64,000 nt of DNA from Clostridia bacterium. Its GTDB lineage: Bacteria > Bacillota > Clostridia > Oscillospirales > Acutalibacteraceae. A model generated the notes under the pieces. The model had not been told where the DNA came from and searched no databases. It saw only the letters and a list, made by a program, of their open reading frames with translations. The stretch spans positions 1 to 64,000 of the forward strand of contig JAFSDM010000004.1 of NCBI GenBank assembly GCA_017436225.1, given 5' to 3'. Positions 58,453-64,000 of this stretch are shown in pieces. The translations under genes and the position numbers were made by a program. Each line of letters starts with the position of its first letter. The first letter of the stretch is position 1.

Positions 58453-60813
58453 TTAGGGATTTGCTAAATCTTGTGCAAATTTAACAAGGTCGTAAAGGTT
58501 ACGAGCACCATCACCGCTATAGTCAGCGAGTGTAGAGTCTACATAAAGTTCAGCTGAAGACCATCCTGCAAAATATTGAGCGAGCTTAGCAAGGTCTTGA
58601 AGTGATACTTCGCCGTCATTGTCATAGTCGCCTGCGAGTAAATCGTCACAACCGGCTAATGTGAAGTTATCGATATAAATAGAAGCATTCTCTGCGGTGA
58701 ATTCTGTAACAGTCTCAGTCGTGTTAGCTGTATATTTGATTAATACACCATAATTGTTATAATCGCCATTATTGGCATTAATCATAAATTTAAGGGTTGC
58801 TTTGTTCCACTCGTCAAGATTAAATTCGCCAGGAGTAAACTGAGCTAATGCTTTAACGTCCGTAACACAAGGATAATCTGTGCCTTCATAGTTGTATACA
58901 CCGTCGTTATAGCCAACAATTTGAATTGTTGTAAGTTCAAAATCAGCACCTGTGTTTTTAAACATCCAATCAAATGAAACGGTAAAGTTTTTACGTGCAG
59001 CTAAACGTGAATTGTCAAGAGGTAAAAAGATGGAATTGCTATGTGCATAAGCTTGCATAAAGCTGTTATCGCCTTCAGTTACAACTGAAGAGCCATTAGT
59101 TGCCCAGGCTAATTCGACTAAATCTTCTGTACCATAGAACTTTGCAACGTCACCAACTGTAGCTCCATGTTCAAAATCTTCTGCATCGAGTACATAACCT
59201 GCTTCAGCAGTGTAAAGAGGAGTTGCTTTACCATCAAAGTAAGTTTCTTTTACTGTAACATCCTTAATTTGGAAAAGAGTACCTTCAAGAGTAGCATCAG
59301 AGGTATGGCTCAAGGATAATGCACACAACTCTGCACCGGAATTGGTGCTAGATGCTAAAGCAGTGAATTTTAAGGTTACGGTAACCCACTCACCGGCAAA
59401 AAGATCTGTAACATTGGTTGTAGAACCAAATATAGAATTGGATACATTATAATCTATGAAAGAATAAGTATTTTTAGAACCATTAATAGATTGTGAAAAG
59501 TCATATGAGTAGTCTATAGAAAAACCGGTGCGATAATTTTTATAAGCGTAAGCATTAGTTTTAGTATTACGATTACCTGGTTTATGATCCTGAATTTTCG
59601 TTTCTGCTACTTCATAAATCGACCATTCCGGAGAAAGAGCAAAACCACTAAATATATATGTAGCAGAAGAAGTAGGAATGCGAAGCTTATAAGAGATTTC
59701 ATACTCATTGCCGGGGAAAACGTTAAATGGTGCTGTTGTAACAGCAGTAGAAACATTTTTATTATTTTCATCTTTGGGCTGAGAACGAAGTTCAATATAA
59801 TCATTTGCTTCGTTAGCAAAGGTTACGTATTCAGAATCTTGATTTTTATTTGAACCATCAAAAGCAGTCATATTACCATCTTTAGTTAAAACGGATTCAA
59901 AAACTGTTCTTTCGGTGCTGGTTCTTAAAACTTCTCTTACTTCAAAATCTTTAATTTGGAAACCACGGGTAGAGGCTGTTGTACCAAAAGCAACAGTAAC
60001 AGACTGATCGCCTCCATTTGTGGCTGATGCAAGAGCTTCAAACTGAAGGGAAACTGTTTTCCATTCTGAAAATACTTCATTAAGATCTAAACCATCTAGT
60101 TCTGCTGCTTGACTAGCATCTAATTTTAAATTGTCTAAAGAGTTAGCTGGAACGCCAAGTACAGTATAAGGAACTTTAAAATCAAAGGCAGAAAAACCCG
60201 TTCTCACATACGGATCATAGCCTTCAATTTGCCAAGTACCAACAAAGGCGTCACGATTGTAACCTACATAAGCATAGTGTTTCGATAAGCCGGTAACTGT
60301 ATTAGTAATATTAGACCCCGTACTACTTTTATTGAAATTCATGATTTCAATAGTAGGTGAATCAGCTTTTACGAGTGTTGCATTACCCTCATCATCTACT
60401 TTTAAAGTGCTATCTTCATTCTTTTCATACTCGAAGCTATAATCACCTAAATCTACAGGTAAACGCATTTTGTAAGTAATTTCATACTTTTTACCGGGCT
60501 GTAAATTAACAATAGGGCTATAAAGTCTTGAGCCACCCGGGATATTAAAGTAATCGGCCTGACCATCTGCATCCTCATCACCGTAAGTAGTGCCACCAAA
60601 AGTAATAGGACTACTAGAAACAAAATCTATCCATTTATTGGAACTACTCAAACCCGAACCCGCATAAATAGGTTTGCTAAAGTCCGATTGCAACAACACA
60701 GTGTAATCACCTGATTGTGCAACTGCTTCTTCAGCCATAGCAGTTGTGCCTAAAGCGCCGAAACAACTAAAGGCCAAAATTAGTGTTAGTAAAATTGCTA
60801 AAAGTTTTTTCAT
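58453..60813 (-). CDS. Large secreted dockerin protein with beta-sandwich modules
   Basis: This 786-residue extracellular protein has a signal peptide at about 1-29 (LLAILLTLILAFS...TTAMA). Three large beta-rich modules follow. The first two share the pattern PGKKYEITYKMRLP / PGNEYEISYKLRIP, as in carbohydrate-binding sandwiches. The third (about 530-720) opens DAEDFEHGATVG and has FTVSFDWMFKNTGADFELTT. A dockerin ends the chain, with loops GDYDNDGEVSLQDLAKL and ADYSGDGARNLYDLVKF. No catalytic motif is recognised. It may bind a plant polysaccharide and dock to a cohesin. The start at 60813 follows AAGGAGG. Confidence 0.85.
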   Translation of the reverse strand: MKKLLAILLTLILAFSCFGALGTTAMAEEAVAQSGDYTVLLQSDFSKPIYAGSGLSSSNKWIDFVSSSPITFGGTTYGDEDADGQADYFNIPGGSRLYSPIVNLQPGKKYEITYKMRLPVDLGDYSFEYEKNEDSTLKVDDEGNATLVKADSPTIEIMNFNKSSTGSNITNTVTGLSKHYAYVGYNRDAFVGTWQIEGYDPYVRTGFSAFDFKVPYTVLGVPANSLDNLKLDASQAAELDGLDLNEVFSEWKTVSLQFEALASATNGGDQSVTVAFGTTASTRGFQIKDFEVREVLRTSTERTVFESVLTKDGNMTAFDGSNKNQDSEYVTFANEANDYIELRSQPKDENNKNVSTAVTTAPFNVFPGNEYEISYKLRIPTSSATYIFSGFALSPEWSIYEVAETKIQDHKPGNRNTKTNAYAYKNYRTGFSIDYSYDFSQSINGSKNTYSFIDYNVSNSIFGSTTNVTDLFAGEWVTVTLKFTALASSTNSGAELCALSLSHTSDATLEGTLFQIKDVTVKETYFDGKATPLYTAEAGYVLDAEDFEHGATVGDVAKFYGTEDLVELAWATNGSSVVTEGDNSFMQAYAHSNSIFLPLDNSRLAARKNFTVSFDWMFKNTGADFELTTIQIVGYNDGVYNYEGTDYPCVTDVKALAQFTPGEFNLDEWNKATLKFMINANNGDYNNYGVLIKYTANTTETVTEFTAENASIYIDNFTLAGCDDLLAGDYDNDGEVSLQDLAKLAQYFAGWSSAELYVDSTLADYSGDGARNLYDLVKFAQDLANP

Positions 60814-60856
60814 AAATATCCTCCTTAAAAAAATATATAGTTTTCTATATGTAACA

Positions 60857-60885
60857 ATCTTAGCACACTTTTTTGCAAATTGCAA
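60857..60885 (-). promoter_or_regulatory. Promoter of the large dockerin gene
   Basis: On the minus strand, TTGCAA (60880-60885) and TAAGAT (60857-60862) have a 17-base spacer. Confidence 0.55.
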
Positions 60886-60944
60886 GAAAAATTTTTAAAT
60901 TTTTGAAAATTTTTATATTTTTAACACAAAAAGGGGATTTTTGC

Positions 60945-61030
60945 TCGCCGTAGGGAACAACCTCATGTGTTGTTCCGCAGAAAAATGTTCTAATCTTTAT
61001 TCGGAACGACACATTGGTCGTTCCCGATTG
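60945..61030. repeat. Hairpin-rich repeat related to 58.3 kb element
   Basis: This stretch holds GGGAACAAC...GTTGTTCC (60953-60976) and a second hairpin CGGAACGAC...GTCGTTCCCG (about 61002-61026). The first matches the hairpin at 58299-58322 in the element downstream of the dockerin gene. The remainder of the gap to 61269 shows only one further inverted repeat (GATTGCA...TGCAATC around 61070-61110) and no gene. Confidence 0.55.
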
Positions 61031-61269
61031 AACCTATAAATTAAGCATAAATTCAGGGTCACATCGTAGATTGCACGGGAGATTAATAATAGCACATGCA
61101 ATCCATCGAAAAATAATACCATACCCCGAACCGTAAATTGTTGTCTATATTAAAGCCATTTCCTGGTACTAATATTTACATAATACATCTTCTACTTATT
61201 TATCTTCTTTGATTTGTTTTACAGTTCTTTAATAACGGATTAAATGTCTTCGCTTTTTATATTTCTATA

Positions 61270-61983
61270 TTATTCATCTGTATACTCATGTGGGCGTTCT
61301 TTATAGTCTTTAACTTTGTATTCGCCGATGGTATCGTATTTACTTGCTTTGGTTTCGGTTGGGGTGTCGGTTTCGTTATCTTCGCCGAGGATTGCATCGA
61401 AGAAGATGCGTTCAAGGTATTCATATTTTGAATAAATACCTTGTGAAGCCCAAACAAGAGCGTTACGAACATAGGCTGAGTTGGTTTTAAACAGTTCGTG
61501 TTCAACTTCAAAGCCTAATGATTTTGCGAACAGAACAGCAAACACCATAACCGTTCTTGTATTACCCTCACGGAAAGGGTGTGTTTGCCAAACGCTCGCT
61601 ATAATACGAACAAGCTTAAAAACTATATCCTTATCATTGTCGCCGGTTCTCCCCAGCTTGGCGATTTCTTTCATCGTTTCATTCAGTTGCTTTTTAATTT
61701 CTTTGGGATAAGCATAGCGAACAGTATCACCGCCAAGGACGTCTTCATATTTCACCATTTGAATGGTACGGAATTCTCCAGCCCAATCAAATATTTGACC
61801 GAAGATATTTTGGTGGATATCCTGCAGTGTTTCGGTGTTGAACTTATCATATTTATAATCATAAATCGCCACCATAGCAAGACCGGTAATATCAGCCTCT
61901 GCTTTGCGCAGCAATTCCGAATCTTTTATATCTGCTAAATTTTTAAGGACGTCAACATCATCATATAAATAAGGGTCACGCAT
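61270..61983 (-). CDS. Fic-family protein
   Basis: Fic enzymes AMPylate (or otherwise modify) target proteins, often as toxins. The 237-residue protein has the helical Fic domain with the flap IFDWAGEFRTIQMVKYE (about 64-80) and the active-site motif HPFREGNTRT (135-144) with catalytic His135. Compared with the canonical HPFx(D/E)GNGRxxR, the Gly before the Arg is Thr, and the second Arg is Met146. The C-terminal 40 residues are charged and may be disordered. It begins after GGAGGT, three bases past the upstream partner gene. Confidence 0.85.
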   Translation of the reverse strand: MRDPYLYDDVDVLKNLADIKDSELLRKAEADITGLAMVAIYDYKYDKFNTETLQDIHQNIFGQIFDWAGEFRTIQMVKYEDVLGGDTVRYAYPKEIKKQLNETMKEIAKLGRTGDNDKDIVFKLVRIIASVWQTHPFREGNTRTVMVFAVLFAKSLGFEVEHELFKTNSAYVRNALVWASQGIYSKYEYLERIFFDAILGEDNETDTPTETKASKYDTIGEYKVKDYKERPHEYTDE

Positions 61984-61986
61984 TTG

Positions 61987-62508
61987 TTAGACCTCCGTTA
62001 CAAAACCGTATCTTCTTAGCGTTTGCTCAAACACCGATAAGAATGTTATATTACCTTTCTTCCAATTGGCAAGGTCGCTTTTTACCTTGTCACTTACGGG
62101 AACACCCTCAATTGAGGTCATAGCATCAGAAAAGGAAATTCTTTTTTCCTTTTCGTCGGCAGATATGCTATCCATACCGCTTGTGAGCTTTAACATTTTT
62201 AATTTGCGAAGTAACGCTTTATCCAATAACTCTGCGGCGGTTTCAATGTCGGCAAGTCTAATTAAAATCTCAGGCAGCTCTGCCTCGTATTCTTTTCTTA
62301 AGGAAAGCTGACTTGTTATTTCTTCTGCATCTTCTGCCTTGATGTATTTGCTCTCAACAGTATCACCATTACGGGTTTGCAAATATAAATATTGCTTACC
62401 GCCAATTGTCTTTTTAGAAATATATCCCTTTGGCAAAATACTAAGCTTTTGCTCAATTTCAAGTTTTGATGCAAGTAATTCTTTATACTCAAAAATAATA
62501 TCAGTCAT
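61987..62508 (-). CDS. Fic partner with DUF6788-like and antitoxin-like domains
   Basis: This 173-residue protein is encoded just upstream of fic. Residues about 5-60 look like the clostridial nucleic-acid-linked domain with LPKGYISKKTIGGKQYLYLQ, similar to DUF6788 (from memory). Residues about 124-170 resemble the VbhA/Fic antitoxin helix bundle: SIEGVPVSDKVKSDL, KKGNITF, then a closing helix. The inhibitory Glu is Glu134-Gly135, but the usual Ser/Thr four residues before it is Met130. I infer that it is the antitoxin of a Fic module, with an added domain that may bind the operator at 62543-62588. AGGAGGT precedes its ATG. Confidence 0.65.
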   Translation of the reverse strand: MTDIIFEYKELLASKLEIEQKLSILPKGYISKKTIGGKQYLYLQTRNGDTVESKYIKAEDAEEITSQLSLRKEYEAELPEILIRLADIETAAELLDKALLRKLKMLKLTSGMDSISADEKEKRISFSDAMTSIEGVPVSDKVKSDLANWKKGNITFLSVFEQTLRRYGFVTEV

Positions 62509-62531
62509 ATTACTACCTCCTGACTATTAAT

Positions 62532-62588
62532 AGTATATCACAATTTAACCTACAAATCAACAAAAATTTGAAAATTTGTAGGTTAAAT
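62532..62588 (-). promoter_or_regulatory. Fic-module promoter with 15-bp inverted-repeat operator
   Basis: On the minus strand, TTGATT (62555-62560) and TATACT (62532-62537) have a 17-base spacer. Perfect 15-base inverted arms ATTTAACCTACAAAT (62543-62557) and ATTTGTAGGTTAAAT (62574-62588) lie 31 bases centre to centre, about three helical turns. The arm at 62543-62557 overlaps the spacer and the -35. This fits an operator for autoregulation. Confidence 0.7.
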
Positions 62589-62742
62589 ATAACTATGCTG
62601 TAATCAGGATAGCAATTATTCAATTTGATTTTCTTTCAAGACCGCCATCACTTGCAACAAACAAGGTGATACCTAGACAGATACGAATCATTACATACGC
62701 CTTTCGGCGATTACATACCACTCCTTCGGATTGGATAAAAAT

Positions 62743-62770
62743 AAAGCACTTGCCGAAACAAGTGCTTTTT
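62743..62770 (-). terminator. Terminator after tRNA-Leu
   Basis: AGCACTTG and CAAGTGCT form a stem with T-rich DNA on both sides, five bases past the tRNA end on the minus strand. Confidence 0.8.
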
Positions 62771-62775
62771 TTGTT

Positions 62776-62859
62776 TGGTGCGAGTGACGGGACTTGAACC
62801 CGTACGCCAAAGACACACGCCCCTCAAACGTGCCTGTCTGCCGATTCCAGCACACTCGC
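62776..62859 (-). tRNA. tRNA-Leu (GAG)
   Basis: On the minus strand an 84-base class II tRNA folds with acceptor arms GCGAGTG/CACTCGC. The anticodon loop is TTGAGGG in stem CACGT/GCGTG, anticodon GAG. A long variable arm and a GGTTCAAGTCC T-loop region are present. The 3' CCA is encoded. It reads CUC and CUU codons. Confidence 0.9.
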
Positions 62860-62895
62860 ATATTTAGCGTTGCAACCCTAATCACAACGCTAAAC

Positions 62896-62924
62896 ATTAT
62901 ATCATTTGTTTATGTGTATGTCAA
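62896..62924 (-). promoter_or_regulatory. tRNA-Leu promoter
   Basis: On the minus strand, perfect TTGACA (62919-62924) and perfect TATAAT (62896-62901) have a 17-base spacer. A 10-bp perfect inverted repeat (62863-62872 and 62885-62894) covers the start point and leader. Confidence 0.85.
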
Positions 62925-63014
62925 CAGTTTTTTTCAAAAATTTTCTTTTTTGTTATTTTTCATAAAAACCGCTATTTTTTGCACTAGTTATTTAATTATT
63001 TAACAATATATTTT

Positions 63015-64000
63015 TTAGGATTGCAGTATTTTCATTTTATAAAACTCGCCTTTTAGCGCCATAAGCTCATCAAAGGTGCCGTGCTCAGTACAATGACCGT
63101 CACGCATAACTGCTATTTTATCGGCATTGCGGATTGTGGAAAGTCGGTGAGCTACTATAAAGGTTGTGCGCTCACGGGTGAGGTTATCAATAGCGTCTTG
63201 AATTTCTTTTTCACTTACGCTATCCAGCGCACTTGTTGCTTCATCTAAAATGATTACCTTTGGATTTCTTATAATTGCGCGGGCAATAGATATTCTTTGC
63301 CTTTGACCGCCCGATAGCTTTCCGCCATGCTCACCTACAATAGTATCTAATCCGTCGGGAAGTGATGCTATAAAAGCTTTTAGATTTGCGGCGTTTATTG
63401 CATCATCAAGCTGCTTTTTGGTAACAGTTGGCAAACCGTAGGTTATATTGTCACGTATGGTGCCTGAAAAAAGCACGCTTGTTTGCGGAACTACCGCAAT
63501 ATGGCGGCGGTAGCTTCTTAAATCTATTTCGGATATTTTATTACCATCTATTAAAATTTCACCCGAGGTGGCTTTATTAAAGCCTATAACCATATTAAGC
63601 ACGGTAGATTTGCCCGCGCCCGATTCGCCAACAAGAGCTATTGTTTCGCCCTTATTTACCTTAAGATTAAAGTTATTAAGAATTTGTTTTTCGGGAGTGT
63701 ATGAAAAATTAACGTTTTTGAATTCAAATTCGCCCTCTAAGGTTTTAAGCTTTTTCTTGCCTGTATTATCTTCAATATCATTTGCGCTTAAAATTTCACC
63801 AACCGATACCAATGATTCGGTACCCTTTGAAATTGTTGGTAAAAGACCAACAAGCGCAGAAATTCGGCTTACTATATTAGAAAAATATGTTTGATATAGT
63901 GCAACCTCGCCTATACTTATATCACCCTTATACGCCATATAAGAGGTAACGCCAAGGCAAAGAAGCTGAAATATTTGGAAAACTATCCAGCTACTTGCGC
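63015..64000 (-). CDS. ABC exporter (fused membrane and ATPase), N-terminus off the edge
   Basis: This is the C-terminal part of an ABC transporter of the exporter type, open through base 64000 with no stop, so the gene starts outside. At the edge lies the last membrane helix (SSWIVFQIFQLLCLG). A linker and the nucleotide-binding domain follow: Walker A GESGAGKSTVL, Q-loop VVPQTSVLFSG, signature LSGGQRQR, Walker B VIILDEATSALD and the H-loop VAHRLSTIR, all intact. Substrate unknown; lipid A-like, peptide or drug exporters share this architecture. An apparent internal methionine at 63938 is not the true start. Confidence 0.9.
   Translation of the reverse strand, partial: ASSWIVFQIFQLLCLGVTSYMAYKGDISIGEVALYQTYFSNIVSRISALVGLLPTISKGTESLVSVGEILSANDIEDNTGKKKLKTLEGEFEFKNVNFSYTPEKQILNNFNLKVNKGETIALVGESGAGKSTVLNMVIGFNKATSGEILIDGNKISEIDLRSYRRHIAVVPQTSVLFSGTIRDNITYGLPTVTKKQLDDAINAANLKAFIASLPDGLDTIVGEHGGKLSGGQRQRISIARAIIRNPKVIILDEATSALDSVSEKEIQDAIDNLTRERTTFIVAHRLSTIRNADKIAVMRDGHCTEHGTFDELMALKGEFYKMKILQS

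Noticed and set aside
61031..61269. Small gene between the repeat and fic
   Set aside because: No start with a ribosome site and frames are interrupted; only one inverted repeat is visible.
62589..62740. Degraded phage or integrase remnant beside the tRNA
   Set aside because: The region has a short hairpin and scattered codon-like stretches, but no recognisable protein and no direct repeat of the tRNA end.

Overview
The window looks like a chromosome segment of an anaerobic, spore-forming Clostridium-class Firmicute of the Oscillospiraceae/Ruminococcaceae type. The evidence is AT-rich intergenic DNA with sigma-A promoters, T-box leaders, a spoIIAA-spoIIAB-sigF operon, ricT, cdaA-cdaR, ferredoxin-dependent 2-oxoacid metabolism and two dockerin proteins. 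Almost everything is core chromosome. I see no prophage, transposase or CRISPR array. Species-level assignment is not possible by eye.

Layout. 1-1.7 kb: a very strong rRNA-type promoter firing out of the left edge, and the sporulation sigma-F operon. 1.8-6.3 kb: valS, a small membrane protein and folC. 6.3-11 kb: a divergent type IIA topoisomerase pair (parE-parC). 11-18.9 kb: the most coherent accessory block. A T-box whose specifier reads as tyrosine UAC leads an acyl-CoA ligase and a sodium:solute symporter, followed on the same strand by iorA, iorB, an arylacetate-CoA ligase (paaK) and a double-ACT protein. 19-24.4 kb: hemolysin III homologue, alpha/beta hydrolase, acyltransferase, OPT transporter and a PqqD-like protein. 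24.4-34 kb: thrS with its threonine T-box, a phosphatase, an HTH regulator, hemW, pduL, ferredoxin, ricT, hisS, a cation/H+ antiporter and a dockerin-only secreted protein. 34-43.8 kb: a t6A/ct6A tRNA-modification operon (rimI-tsaD-pdxK-tcdA) with a truncated LacI-type protein, polA flanked by two unrelated tandem structured repeat arrays, two low-molecular-weight phosphatases, small proteins and mreB. 43.8-49.5 kb: comF, recD2 and the c-di-AMP cyclase cdaA with cdaR. 49.6-58.2 kb: ychF, a C39-like protein, tagaturonate reductase and altronate dehydratase, an M14 wall peptidase and prfC. 58.2-64 kb: a large secreted dockerin protein between two hairpin-rich repeats, a Fic toxin with a fused antitoxin-like partner behind a palindromic operator, a tRNA-Leu and a truncated ABC exporter gene.

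How it fits together. The 11-18.9 kb block can be read as an arylacetate salvage route: uptake, CoA activation, and reductive carboxylation by IorAB to the aryl-pyruvate, giving aromatic amino acids. This direction is known from rumen bacteria. The tyrosine T-box would switch on the uptake and activation part when charged tRNA-Tyr is scarce. The same enzymes can run in the fermentative direction, so direction is inferred. Dockerin proteins and the hexuronate genes point to a plant-polysaccharide (including pectin) lifestyle.

The signals I find least explained by ordinary annotation are: the tyrosine T-box with its cluster; the 88-bp tandem repeats at 38.5 kb, related to a hairpin at 16.8 kb; the 94-97-bp tandem array at 41.4 kb, whose copy differences keep base pairing; the interlocked inverted repeats at 6.36-6.46 kb; and the Fic module at 61.3-62.6 kb. 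All start sites moved from the longest open frame were chosen from visible Shine-Dalgarno sequences.
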